Position numbers and translations under genes: made by a program
Notes under the pieces: model-generated
What the model was told of the DNA's origin: nothing
The model's database searches: none
Seen by the model: the letters and a program-made list of their open reading frames with translations, nothing else
NCBI RefSeq assembly: GCF_029953305.1
Contig: NZ_JASBAN010000001.1
Coordinates: 1,325,501-1,389,500, forward strand
Reading direction: 5' to 3'
From: Commensalibacter nepenthis
Lineage (GTDB): Bacteria; Pseudomonadota; Alphaproteobacteria; Acetobacterales; Acetobacteraceae
DNA length: 64,000 nucleotides
Part shown: piece by piece, positions 8,700 to 17,642 of the stretch
How the letters are laid out: each line of letters starts with the position of its first letter
Numbering within the stretch: position 1 is the stretch's first letter

Positions 8700-8774
8700 T
8701 AAAATATCCTTGTTTATTATTAAAAGAAACGTCAATACTAAAAAACTATATAGATATTATGTATTGAGTGTCCC

Positions 8775-9896
8775 ATGAGAATTTTAAATCGATCCTTTCT
8801 AACACATTTCTGTCGTATGTGCTTCTCTTTTATAATGGGGTGCAGTTTTTTAGGTGGGAATAGCCATAATGCGCAGGCAAAAAATAGCCAAAAAACTGTT
8901 GAAATGGTTCAACAACAAAACTCAAATGATCCTTATGCGCGATATAAAAACTTGATTCCAGCCAGTGAATGGTTGATTTTGTCGGATGGTGCCAAGATTC
9001 CGTTGCGTATATGGCAGGCTCCTGCACAACGTGTGATTATTCTTGCATTGCACGGGTTTAATGATAGCCGTGATGCATGGGAAGATTCAGCAGAATATTT
9101 TGTTGATAAAGGTATTAGTATTTATTCCCCAGATCAAAGAGGATTTGGTCAAGCGCCTTGGCGTGGAAAATGGTCAAGCACCAATCAAATGGTGCAAGAT
9201 GTTGTTGAGGAAGTGGCTATTATAAAAAAACGTTTTCCCAATACTCCAATTTATTTAATGGGGGAAAGCATGGGCGGGGCGGTATTAATGTGTCTGGCTG
9301 CTCGTGATGATGCCCCTCGAGTCAATGGATATATTCTGCTAGCCCCTGCGGTTTGGGGGTCAAAACAAATTGGCGTTGTGGGGGATATTTCTTTACGGTT
9401 TTTGAACCTTGTCGCACCCAATTGGCGACTAAACCCAAGCAAAACACCTGTTAAAAGAGTAACGGCCAGTGATAATAATGATTCTTTGATTCGATTATAT
9501 TTTAATCCATTAACGCTTCATAACAGTAGAGTTAAGGCACTATATGGATTGGTAAAGTTGATGGATGATGCGATTAAGGCAGCTCCTAGAATTAAATATC
9601 ATAGTTTGGTTTTATATGGTGATAACGATCAGCTAGTCCCCGCATCATCTATGTACTCTGTGTGGAAACAATTCCCCAAATGGGTTCGAAAAGATTACGT
9701 GCCAGGTGGCTATCATTTATTATTAAGAGATAAAAACCGTAAAATCGTAGTAAAAGATATTATTTCTTGGATTAATGATTCTGACCAATGGTTGCCATCA
9801 GGTGGAGATGCTGCAACGGCGGCATGGATGTCTGTTCATGGCAACGGTAAAGTTCCATTTTTTATGCCTAGCCAGATGGATAATATTGTTCAGTAA
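8775..9896 (+). CDS. secreted alpha/beta hydrolase (lysophospholipase-like, Hydrolase_4)
   Basis: 373 residues with an N-terminal export signal of about 35 residues; the segment FIMGCS could be a weak lipobox, otherwise cleavage near AQA. The hydrolase part shows LHGFNDSRDAW (oxyanion region), the nucleophile elbow GESMGG (about 163-168, Ser165), the acid in YGDNDQLVP (about 282) and the catalytic His in GGYHLLLRD (about 310), so the triad is complete. This arrangement belongs to the serine aminopeptidase S33/monoacylglycerol-lipase group. The natural substrate cannot be read from sequence; lipid or ester hydrolysis in the periplasm is likely. It is divergent from the zinc-finger gene and stands alone. 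Confidence 0.85.
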   Translation: MRILNRSFLTHFCRMCFSFIMGCSFLGGNSHNAQAKNSQKTVEMVQQQNSNDPYARYKNLIPASEWLILSDGAKIPLRIWQAPAQRVIILALHGFNDSRDAWEDSAEYFVDKGISIYSPDQRGFGQAPWRGKWSSTNQMVQDVVEEVAIIKKRFPNTPIYLMGESMGGAVLMCLAARDDAPRVNGYILLAPAVWGSKQIGVVGDISLRFLNLVAPNWRLNPSKTPVKRVTASDNNDSLIRLYFNPLTLHNSRVKALYGLVKLMDDAIKAAPRIKYHSLVLYGDNDQLVPASSMYSVWKQFPKWVRKDYVPGGYHLLLRDKNRKIVVKDIISWINDSDQWLPSGGDAATAAWMSVHGNGKVPFFMPSQMDNIVQ

Positions 9897-9897
9897 G

Positions 9898-10271
9898 TTA
9901 TGTATTATGTTATGTATTATGGGTTTAATTCAGAATTAATCCCTAACAGAGGATGATTTAAAATAGGTCTTGTTATATTTTTACGATAAAATAATAATAT
10001 TTTTAGATAGAATAAAGTTGTGATTATAAAAATTCACTATTTTTTATAATATCGCTCTTCAAATAAGCGGTTACTTTAAGGTAAAAGTGGTGCTGGTTTA
10101 AAGGGTGATTTATATTGAGACTTTGATTAAGACAACGATCCACTAGTAGTTTTTTTATTTGTATAGACAGTCAAAAAAACTGAGTGACGGCAATGAATAT
10201 GATATTTTATTGATAGAGTAGACCTTTATACATTCTTGAAATTATGACATTATTCTTCTTTTATTATAAGG
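9898..10271. other. intergenic region with a short tandem duplication
   Basis: About 375 bases without a recognisable gene. It opens with a perfect tandem pair of the 12-mer TTATGTATTATG (9898-9909 and 9910-9921) directly after the hydrolase stop codon. I see no convincing intrinsic terminator and no RNA gene. The remainder is AT-rich and presumably contains the promoter of the META-domain gene. Confidence 0.5.
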
Positions 10272-10280
10272 TTGATTGGA

Positions 10281-10730
10281 ATGTTGAAGAATATTTTTTC
10301 GTGGGTTCTAGGGGTGCAAATCATGTTAGGGAGCGGTGTTGCTTATGCTCAAACGGTCACACAAGCTATTGCTCCGTTTGATGAATCTGTTTGGCGTATT
10401 GAAACTTTATATAATCAATCCAAAACTATTCAAACCTATCAAGGGGAAAGGAATTATGCTTCTATCTCTTTTAATCCCTATACGCATAGAGTAACAGGTC
10501 GTGGTTTATGTAATAAATTTATGGGAAAATTTGACCAGCATGATGATAAAGTGACGATTCATGATGTGGTGACAACCCATGAAAAATGTTTGTCTGACGA
10601 TGTGAATACACAAGACGATCGTTTGTTTAACTATTTAAAAGAAGTTCATTCTTATTCTATTCATGGAAAAATTTTAAGGTTGAAAGACGCACAAAATCAT
10701 TCTTTGATTATCGCACGTTGGGCTAAATAA
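10281..10730 (+). CDS. secreted META/HslJ-domain protein
   Basis: 149 residues from ATG at 10281, with AAGG nine bases upstream; the frame could also start at a TTG at 10272. A signal peptide ends near VAYAQ. The mature part has the META/HslJ pattern: an early Trp (SVWRIE), SISFNPYTHRVTGRGLCNKFMG (the 'G-x-x-x-C-N-x-F' core), TTHEKCLSDD with the partner cysteine, and a C-terminal YSIHGKILRLKD strand. Two cysteines probably form the family's disulphide. HslJ in E. coli is linked to heat and novobiocin resistance; the molecular role is unknown. It is followed after 33 bases by the dienelactone hydrolase and may share its transcript. Confidence 0.78.
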   Translation: MLKNIFSWVLGVQIMLGSGVAYAQTVTQAIAPFDESVWRIETLYNQSKTIQTYQGERNYASISFNPYTHRVTGRGLCNKFMGKFDQHDDKVTIHDVVTTHEKCLSDDVNTQDDRLFNYLKEVHSYSIHGKILRLKDAQNHSLIIARWAK

Positions 10731-10763
10731 TAGATTATAAAATTAAAAAAAATAGGTGGCTAA

Positions 10764-11501
10764 ATGATTATTCAAACCAATGAAATTGTTGATTTAAAAA
10801 CGCCAACAGGTCTGATGCGCTGTCATATTTTTCGCCCCGTTGCAGATGGTCAATATTCAAGTGTAATTTTCTATTCCGAGATTTATCAAGTCACTCAACC
10901 TATTCGCCGTCTGGCTGAGTATATTGCAGGGCAAGGATATATTGTGATTGTGCCAGAGGTGTATCATGAGTATGAGCCATTAGGCACAGTGCTGGAATAT
11001 GATAAAGAAGGCACTGACCGTGGAAATTGTTTAAAGTTTGAAAAGCCGATTTCTGCGTATGACTCAGATGCGGATACTGTGATTGAGTGGGCAAAACACT
11101 ACGAACATGGCAATGGCAAAGTTGGGACAATGGGCGTTTGTTTAGGTGGACATTTGGCGTTAAGAGCAGCATTGAATTCTAATGTGCTGGCGGCAGCTTG
11201 TTTTTATCCAACCAATGTCCATGATTCAACCTTGGGGCAAGGGCAGAATGATGATACAATTCATCGTTTGGCAGAGCTTAAAGGGGAAACGATGTTTGTC
11301 TTTGGAAGACAGGATCCTCATGTGCCTTTTGAAGGTCGTCTTCAAATCCAACAAGCATTACAAAAAGCAGGTGCTGTGTATGAGTGGCATGAATTCAATG
11401 CTCAACACGCCTTCTTACGCGATGAAGGTCCGCGTTATGATGCAGAATTGTTCCAATTATGTATGGGATTAGTGATTCGTTTATTTGCGCGGAACTTATA
11501 G
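10764..11501 (+). CDS. dienelactone hydrolase family protein
   Basis: Cytoplasmic alpha/beta hydrolase of 245 residues. The Cys nucleophile is in GVCLGGH (about residue 126), the acid in FGRQDPHVP (about 182) and the His in NAQHAFLRDEG (about 213), the Cys-Asp-His triad of the DLH family rather than the Ser triad of the hydrolase at 8775. GGTGG precedes the ATG. Most such proteins are not true chlorocatechol enzymes, and no aromatic-degradation genes lie nearby, so the substrate is open. A strong bidirectional terminator follows. Confidence 0.88.
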   Translation: MIIQTNEIVDLKTPTGLMRCHIFRPVADGQYSSVIFYSEIYQVTQPIRRLAEYIAGQGYIVIVPEVYHEYEPLGTVLEYDKEGTDRGNCLKFEKPISAYDSDADTVIEWAKHYEHGNGKVGTMGVCLGGHLALRAALNSNVLAAACFYPTNVHDSTLGQGQNDDTIHRLAELKGETMFVFGRQDPHVPFEGRLQIQQALQKAGAVYEWHEFNAQHAFLRDEGPRYDAELFQLCMGLVIRLFARNL

Positions 11502-11507
11502 TGAAAG

Positions 11508-11543
11508 AAAAAGCATTATATGAGAGTAATATAATGCTTTTTT
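11508..11543. terminator. bidirectional intrinsic terminator
   Basis: A 14-bp perfect stem, AAAAAGCATTATAT and ATATAATGCTTTTT, with a 7-base loop. It gives a T-run on both strands and sits between the converging dienelactone hydrolase (+) and DUF3297 (-) genes, so it can end both transcripts. Confidence 0.88.
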
Positions 11544-11548
11544 ACTAT

Positions 11549-11803
11549 TTATTTTTCTTCGTCAGTTTTTTCTTTGACATAAGCCTCAACAGGACCATTG
11601 AGTTTCATTGTCATGGGTGTTCCATCACGTTTTACAGTATTACCAACGGTTACTTTCACCCATTGTTCACTGATGCAATATTCCAAGATGTTGTCTTTTT
11701 CCACACCTTTGAAACGAATACCAACCCCACGGTTCAGTAATTCTTCGTTGTAATAAGGACTGCTGGGGTCAGCAGATAAACGATCGGGAAGAGTATCGGT
11801 CAT
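11549..11803 (-). CDS. DUF3297 family protein
   Basis: 84 residues from ATG at 11803; a longer frame exists to 11872, but the family begins 'M-(S/T)-D-T-x-P-D-R-L-S', which matches MTDTLPDRLSADP here. The core reads NRGVGIRFKGVE, EYCISEQWVKV and GPVEAYVKE. This small conserved proteobacterial family has no established function. It converges on the dienelactone hydrolase gene and shares its terminator. Confidence 0.85.
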   Translation of the reverse strand: MTDTLPDRLSADPSSPYYNEELLNRGVGIRFKGVEKDNILEYCISEQWVKVTVGNTVKRDGTPMTMKLNGPVEAYVKEKTDEEK

Positions 11804-11886
11804 GACAGAGATTCCTTGTTTGTAATCTTTAATTAGAGTGCTTTTATCTATTACAAAAAAAAACTGAAACATGACAAGGGAAATCG

Positions 11887-12018
11887 TTGGATAATTAGTT
11901 GTTTATTGATTTTATAGAGAAAGAAATTTTACTATATGTGAATTTTATATTAGATCGGTCGTTTGAATCTGTCACTTTTATTTCTCAAGAGTAGGTGTTT
12001 CATTCGCCTACTTTTTTT
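11887..12018 (+). ncRNA. candidate small RNA ending at an orphan terminator
   Basis: On the plus strand a strong intrinsic terminator (AGTAGGTG at 11990-11997, CGCCTACT at 12005-12012, T-run to 12018) has no plus-strand gene in front of it: both flanking genes are on the minus strand. About 95 bases upstream of the terminator end is a promoter-like pair, TTGGAT (11887-11892) and TTTATA (11911-11916) with an 18-base spacer. A transcript of roughly 95 bases with a U-rich 3' end would result. No open frame with a ribosome site is visible in it. The RNA itself is inference. Confidence 0.35.
11990..12018 (+). terminator. intrinsic terminator with no upstream plus-strand gene
   Basis: Eight-base-pair stem with one G-T pair, 7-base loop and a run of seven T on the plus strand. 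The minus-strand reading has no T-run, so it does not serve the translocator gene at 12224. Confidence 0.7.
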
Positions 12019-12223
12019 ATTAACTTATTTAAACGAATAGATTTTTAAGAATGAAGTTTGATTAGTACCTTTCGGATGGTGGTTCTGTCAGGTATTACAA
12101 GTTACATGAAGATTACGAATATTTGTCGTATTCTATGAGTCAACGGGAATATACTTCTTTAACAGTTTAAAGAAACAGTCAGTAAAAATCATATTGTGAT
12201 ATACCCTCATTTTTATTGTTCTA
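12019..12223. other. intergenic region with a short coding-like fragment
   Basis: Downstream of the translocator gene. A plus-strand frame from ATG 12051 has TAG at 12063-12065 and then 34 open codons to TAA at 12168-12170 with protein-like composition (YLSDGGSVRYYKL, EDYEYLSYSM). It could be a gene remnant or chance; no family was recognised. Nothing else is seen here. Confidence 0.3.
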
Positions 12224-13957
12224 TCAAAAGTTTACACCTGCTTGAAAGGATGCGATCCACCCTTCTGGACGCAGCCCACTGGTTGTAATGGCATGGGTTG
12301 CGGATGCGTCCCATATAAACCGTTTTCCGGTGCGTCTTATGCCTATTCCTGAGCCTGCAATATTCCCGCTTTTTCTTATGTTTGATTGGGTTGAATGGTC
12401 GAATACAGCACGGATCATCCCTGTATCAAGGAGGGTATATATTTCTGTTCCTTTAATAAATGTATCGCAAAAACCTTGATAAGAACCACATTTCATGTGC
12501 TCTGTAGGTAATGTCCAAAACAGATCATTGCGCATAAAAATTCCTGCATTACCTATTAAACTTTGTTTAAGAAATCCTCGAACGGTATAGGGACCGCCAA
12601 TTTGTATTTTACTGTTATTATATTGGTTTTTATTGCTATATTCACCATGAATAGAGGTGTGCCAGACAAGTGATTTAGTAATGGGGCTGTATCCATCAAT
12701 ATCAATAAAAGGCTTTACGTATTTCACATGAGGATTATATTCCCCAGTATTGACTACATATGTTTTCGTAGCCATTTCATTTAATCCAATTTTGCTACCC
12801 AAGCTTAAAAACCACGTACGTCCCCATATTTTTAAGAATTCGTTTGCACTGATATTGAGAGAGGACAAAGTAGCACTTTGTGAACGTAATTTTTGATGGT
12901 TAGTATAATTTTCAAAAGTTTCTGTTTGGTATTCTATACGAATAGAAGTAACGTCAATACGGGTTCTATTGATGACTCTGGAAAAACCTGCATGAAAATT
13001 TTTCTGTGTTGAGTCTGCACGTTGAGGATAATTTTTGATATATGTAGGATTATACATATCATCAGAGCGCCACCATCCTCCAAAAAATATCCATGGACCC
13101 ATTGGGATAGAACCTTGTACAGTAAAGAATGAATTATGTCCGATACTTTGTCGTGCATTTAAGGAATGATCGTACTCAAAAGACCATACGTCTAATAGAT
13201 GTAATAAATTACCTGTGGTTACTATAGAACGTCCCATTGTGCGACCTGAATTACTTTGACTGTAATTGTCAGAGAAAACTTTACCATGGATGATCCCCGC
13301 ATTTGGTAATTCAATGTTGACAACGGATGCGTTGGGATCTTGACCAGGCACGATTTTCATAGAAATTTCCCAATTGGGTATCCGATTTAATTGGTCGATC
13401 CCTTGAGCAATATCTTCAAAATCCAAAACATCATTTCGTTGCCAAGGAAAAGCTAAGAACTCGTAAGTTCCTTTTTCTTCGCCATTAAATATAAAGGACT
13501 CTAGTTTCCCTTCCATTGCAGAAATACGTAAATGTCTAGAAGATAAATCTTGTTTAGGAAAATACATACGGGATGTAATATATTTTTGGTCAATATATTG
13601 TTGATTTAATGTATTTAATAACTGATGTAGGTCATCAACGGTTAGGCATCGGTTTTCCCATTTTTTGGTGATATGATGCACTGTTGATGGTGATAATTTG
13701 TAGGCGTTTTCAACGGTAATTAAGTTGATTTCCACACAGTTGTGAAGTTTAAAGGGAAAATCCTCACTTTTCATTTTAATACTGGGTGGCAGGGCATCTG
13801 ATGTATCCATTCTTTGTTGGCGTTGTTGATATTGTAAATATTGAAGTGAACGGAGATATTGGTTGTTGTTGTAATAAGCAAATGCCTGATTTGCAGCGGG
13901 AGAAAGGAGGATAAAGTATAGACATGATATTTTAAAGATAATCTTGAGTTTTTCCAT
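12224..13957 (-). CDS. two-partner secretion outer-membrane translocator (ShlB/FhaC/HecB family)
   Basis: Start ATG at 13957 gives a signal peptide ending NQAFA and has AAGG upstream; six extra residues are possible to 13975. After a short Gln/Tyr-rich segment, residues about 60-140 look like a POTRA domain (TVHHITKKWENRC, LHQLLNTLNQQYIDQKY, SAMEGKLESF). The rest is a 16-strand barrel of TpsB type ending in an aromatic residue (QAGVNF), with the family motif IQIGGPYTVRGF (the VRGF/Y tetrad of the L6 loop). TpsB pores export a large TpsA adhesin or toxin from the periplasm. No TpsA-like gene lies within the window, so the partner is either elsewhere or lost. Promoter region holds a possible Fur-like site. 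Confidence 0.88.
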   Translation of the reverse strand: MEKLKIIFKISCLYFILLSPAANQAFAYYNNNQYLRSLQYLQYQQRQQRMDTSDALPPSIKMKSEDFPFKLHNCVEINLITVENAYKLSPSTVHHITKKWENRCLTVDDLHQLLNTLNQQYIDQKYITSRMYFPKQDLSSRHLRISAMEGKLESFIFNGEEKGTYEFLAFPWQRNDVLDFEDIAQGIDQLNRIPNWEISMKIVPGQDPNASVVNIELPNAGIIHGKVFSDNYSQSNSGRTMGRSIVTTGNLLHLLDVWSFEYDHSLNARQSIGHNSFFTVQGSIPMGPWIFFGGWWRSDDMYNPTYIKNYPQRADSTQKNFHAGFSRVINRTRIDVTSIRIEYQTETFENYTNHQKLRSQSATLSSLNISANEFLKIWGRTWFLSLGSKIGLNEMATKTYVVNTGEYNPHVKYVKPFIDIDGYSPITKSLVWHTSIHGEYSNKNQYNNSKIQIGGPYTVRGFLKQSLIGNAGIFMRNDLFWTLPTEHMKCGSYQGFCDTFIKGTEIYTLLDTGMIRAVFDHSTQSNIRKSGNIAGSGIGIRRTGKRFIWDASATHAITTSGLRPEGWIASFQAGVNF

Positions 13958-14004
13958 GCTTACTACCTTAAACAAGATATTATCAAGTCATTGATTTGTT
14001 ATAT

Positions 14005-14023
14005 TTATATGATTATCATTTTT
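14005..14023. promoter_or_regulatory. possible Fur-like operator between the translocator and the tricorn-like protease
   Basis: The core ATGATTATCATT matches the Fur consensus centre; 12 of 19 positions agree with GATAATGATAATCATTATC by my count. It lies about 50 bases upstream of the translocator start and 160 upstream of the protease. The match is weaker than the one at 17700 and the DNA is AT-rich. Confidence 0.3.
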
Positions 14024-14183
14024 ATTAGTATATTTTCACGTTTTTCTATCAAAAGATAAATCTATGTCAAAGTATATTGACAGATATCTATTCAATATAT
14101 CAATGTTGATAGTATATATATCACACTTAGCATATCTCTAATAATGATGATTCCAAAACAAGAATAGAAGGAAAATACCTATT

Positions 14184-17100
14184 ATGATTTTGTTTAACCA
14201 GCGTAAAAGATTATGGCTCAGTACGATGTTGGTTCAGGTTGGACTATTAAGCGGTGGTGTATTTTCCTTTTCTGCATTTGCGGTGGAACAGCAGGATTCA
14301 AAAGAACAAGCATTAATGCGTTATCCGACTTTACATGGGGGTAAGATCGCTTTTGTTGCTCGTGGTGATGTGTGGGAAGTGGAAAAACAAGGGGGAACAG
14401 CTCGTCGTTTAACCGCTGATACGGGCGAGGATTTAATGCCCAGATATTCGCCCGATGGAAAATGGTTGGCTTTTACTGCCAGTTATCAAGGAAACCGTGA
14501 TGTTTATGTGATGCCGGCTGCTGGTGGAGCGGTTAGGCGGTTAACCTATCACTCTGATGTGGTTGCTTCTGCTCCAGAGCGGTGGGGGCCTGATAATATG
14601 GTGGTGACTTGGACGCCTGATTCAAAAGAGATCGTTTTTTTATCCCGTAGAAATGCGTGGAACAGCTGGATGAGCCTTCCATTTACAGTTTCTATTGATG
14701 GCGGTTTGCCTAAACAATTGCCGCTCGATCGTTCTGGTTTTATGAGTTACGATACTTCGGGTAAAGAAATTGCTTATACGCGTATTTATCGCGATTTTCG
14801 TACATGGAAACGCTATGACGGTGGTTTGGCGCAGGATGTTTATACGTATAATTTTGATACGAAGAAGTTAAATCAAATTACGCATTGGAAAGGCACTGAC
14901 ACTATTCCAATGTGGTATCAGAATAAGATTTATTTCTTGTCAGATCGTGATGCCAATCGCCGTTTGAATTTGTGGGTGTATGACAAGAACACAGGCGAAA
15001 CAACACAAGTTACCCATTTCACAGATTATGATATTGATTTTCCATCATTGGGTGATAATGGTATTGTTTTCCAACAAGGCGGTAAATTATATGTTTTGGA
15101 TTTGCCGTCAGAGCAGCTTCATACTGTATCTGTTAAAGTTCCCGATGACGGCACACGTACCATGCCTCGTTTTGTAGAGGTTAATGATTCTATTCGTAAA
15201 ATTGATGCTGCACAACAACCAGATTATTCAATTTCTCCTAATGGTAAACGTGCTGCTTTTGCCGCCAGAGGGAATATTTTTACGGTTCCTGTGGAACATG
15301 GTGCCATTCGGAATTTGATTTATGCTAGTGATGTTGATGCCGATCATCCTGTATGGTCGCCTGACGGGCAGTGGATTGCCTATACAACAGACAAAAACGG
15401 TGAACAAAATATTGCTATTCGTCCATCAGTTGGTGGAGAAGAAAAAATCCTAACGGATTTTAAATCAGGATATTATTATGCACCACGTTTTTCACCAGAT
15501 GGCAAAAAACTAGCCTTTTCTGATGGAAATCATAATTTATGGTTGATTGATGTTTCTGGTAAAAATTTAAAGAAAATTGCTGTTGATCGTAACGCAGAAA
15601 TTCATGATTTTAATTTTTCTCCTGACAGCAAATGGATTGTGTATAGTTTAACACAGGCTAATCAACAGCGTAATTTATGGGTGTATAATATTAATCAAAA
15701 TATGCCTTCTCGCTTAACTACAGGTCAAAATAGTGATTATTTACCTGTATTTTCTCCTGATGGGAAATATTTATATTTTGTTTCTAATCGTTATGAAAAT
15801 ACGGTGTTTGCCGATAATGAAATGAACGCCTTAACGGTTAAAAGTGCGGGGATTTATATTGCGACTTTAGCCAATGATACTCCGTCACCTTTTGCTGTGC
15901 GTTCTGATGAGGGGCAAACCGAAACTAAGGAAAGCAAGGAAGATAAAGAGGCAAAAAAACCATCTGTTCCTGATGTAAAAATTGATACCCAAGGATTTGG
16001 TGAACGAATTGTTCCGGTGCCAATGACAGGGGGTGAGATTACCGATATGCAAGCTGCTGGGGACAAGATTTATTATCTATTATCTCCACCGCAAACGATT
16101 TCAGGAGAATTTTCTGGTGAAAAGCCTGAATTGCATGTTTATGATTTAAAAGAACGCAAAGACACATTAATAGAAAAAGGGATTGATAATTACAGCCTTT
16201 CTTATGATGGAAAGAAGGTTCTTTATAATCAAAAAGACTCTTGGATAATCGCGGATGCTAAAGAAAAACATGCCGATGATAAAACACTAGATGTTTCTTC
16301 GATGCGTGTTCGGATAGAACCACCCAAAGAATGGCAAGAAATGTTCGAGAATGCTTGGCGTTTACAAAGGGATTTATTCGTAAATCCGAAAATGAATGGT
16401 CAAGATTGGCAAGCTGTTCATGATAAATATGCGGCTCTTGTTCCTTTGGCTGGCTCTCGTTCCGATGTAAATTACATTATTGGGCAAATGGTGGGTGAGA
16501 TAGGGAACTCTCATACCTATGTTGGAGGTGGTGACCAACAAGATCCTGTCAAAGCTGTTTCAACGGCGCTGTTAGGGGTGGATTTTGCCTATGATGCACA
16601 AAAAGAGCGTTATTCATTGGCTAAGATTTATCAAGGGGATAATAGTCGTAAACAATATCGCAGTCCTTTGACCGAGTCTGGATTGAATATTCATGAAGGG
16701 GATTATTTATTGTCTGTTAACGGGCAAGAGATCAAAGGAAATGTGAATCCTTATCAATTCTTTGTTGGGGTTTCTAATCCTGTGCGATTGTCTTTTGAAG
16801 ATAAAGATACAGGTAAAGTCAAAAATGTTGAAGTTAATACCGTTAAAAATGAACTTTCTTTAAAAGAAAGAGAGTGGGTAGAACATAATCGCCAGATAGT
16901 CGATCGTTTATCCAATGGTCGAATTGCCTATATTTATCTATCTGATATGGAAGAATTGGGAATGCAGCAATTTATTCGCCAATTTTATTCTCAGCTTGAT
17001 AAACAAGCTGTGATTATTGATGACCGTTGGAATGGGGGTGGTTTTATCGATCAAATTTTATTGGAAAGATTAAGACGTATCTTGGTTGGTATGACGACTA

Positions 17101-17576
17101 ATCGTGAAAAGATGCAAGCAACCTTGCCTCAACAATTGATTAATGGACCTAAAGTAACCTTGGTGAATCAATATTCTGCCTCTGATGGCGATATTTTCCC
17201 CTATTATTTCCGTAAATACGGATTGGGTAAAGTCATTGGTAAACGCACATGGGGTGGTGTCCGTGGTATTCGCGGATATTGGCCTTTACGTGATGGTGGA
17301 TATATTACCATTCCAGAGGAAAGCCTGTATGGATTGAATTCTGAATGGATTATCGAAAATCATGGGGTTGAACCTGATATCGAAGTTGAAAATACACCTG
17401 GTGAGTTACAAGAGGGTCATGACAAACAACTGGAAACGGCAGTTAATTATTTATTAAAAGAATTAAAAGATCATCCTTCTGTTTTACCAGCCCCCCCAAG
17501 TTGGGATACGGCTTATCCTCCTCAAGGGGAGCCTTTTGCGAAGAATGCTTCAGAAGCAAAGCATAATTCGAAATAA
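14184..17576 (+). CDS. periplasmic tricorn-like S41 peptidase with beta-propeller
   Basis: 1130 residues with a signal peptide (cleavage near FSAFA). The N-terminal ~600 residues carry TolB/WD40-like propeller repeats, e.g. PRYSPDGKWLAFTA, PVWSPDGQWIAYT, PRFSPDGKKLAFS, then a charged linker. A PDZ domain lies at about 830-885 (HEGDYLLSVNGQEI). The peptidase part carries all tricorn active-site elements: GNSHTYV (Ser-His near 775), YSASDGD (nucleophile Ser near 998) and PEESLYG (Glu near 1045). Tricorn in archaea is a cytosolic protease that trims peptides; bacterial homologues with signal peptides probably degrade peptides in the periplasm. It is transcribed alone, divergent from the TpsB gene. 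Confidence 0.9.
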   Translation: MILFNQRKRLWLSTMLVQVGLLSGGVFSFSAFAVEQQDSKEQALMRYPTLHGGKIAFVARGDVWEVEKQGGTARRLTADTGEDLMPRYSPDGKWLAFTASYQGNRDVYVMPAAGGAVRRLTYHSDVVASAPERWGPDNMVVTWTPDSKEIVFLSRRNAWNSWMSLPFTVSIDGGLPKQLPLDRSGFMSYDTSGKEIAYTRIYRDFRTWKRYDGGLAQDVYTYNFDTKKLNQITHWKGTDTIPMWYQNKIYFLSDRDANRRLNLWVYDKNTGETTQVTHFTDYDIDFPSLGDNGIVFQQGGKLYVLDLPSEQLHTVSVKVPDDGTRTMPRFVEVNDSIRKIDAAQQPDYSISPNGKRAAFAARGNIFTVPVEHGAIRNLIYASDVDADHPVWSPDGQWIAYTTDKNGEQNIAIRPSVGGEEKILTDFKSGYYYAPRFSPDGKKLAFSDGNHNLWLIDVSGKNLKKIAVDRNAEIHDFNFSPDSKWIVYSLTQANQQRNLWVYNINQNMPSRLTTGQNSDYLPVFSPDGKYLYFVSNRYENTVFADNEMNALTVKSAGIYIATLANDTPSPFAVRSDEGQTETKESKEDKEAKKPSVPDVKIDTQGFGERIVPVPMTGGEITDMQAAGDKIYYLLSPPQTISGEFSGEKPELHVYDLKERKDTLIEKGIDNYSLSYDGKKVLYNQKDSWIIADAKEKHADDKTLDVSSMRVRIEPPKEWQEMFENAWRLQRDLFVNPKMNGQDWQAVHDKYAALVPLAGSRSDVNYIIGQMVGEIGNSHTYVGGGDQQDPVKAVSTALLGVDFAYDAQKERYSLAKIYQGDNSRKQYRSPLTESGLNIHEGDYLLSVNGQEIKGNVNPYQFFVGVSNPVRLSFEDKDTGKVKNVEVNTVKNELSLKEREWVEHNRQIVDRLSNGRIAYIYLSDMEELGMQQFIRQFYSQLDKQAVIIDDRWNGGGFIDQILLERLRRILVGMTTNREKMQATLPQQLINGPKVTLVNQYSASDGDIFPYYFRKYGLGKVIGKRTWGGVRGIRGYWPLRDGGYITIPEESLYGLNSEWIIENHGVEPDIEVENTPGELQEGHDKQLETAVNYLLKELKDHPSVLPAPPSWDTAYPPQGEPFAKNASEAKHNSK

Positions 17577-17588
17577 CGGATATATTTA

Positions 17589-17616
17589 AAAGTATGTTTT
17601 TGATAAAACATGCTTT
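17589..17616 (+). terminator. hairpin after the tricorn-like gene
   Basis: AAAGTATGTTTT and AAAACATGCTTT pair with one G-T over a 4-base loop, 13 bases after the stop codon. A modest T-containing tail follows. Probably the transcript end, alone or with the larger palindrome at 17643. Confidence 0.5.
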
Positions 17617-17642
17617 GCTTCTTATAATTTGTGATTTTAATG

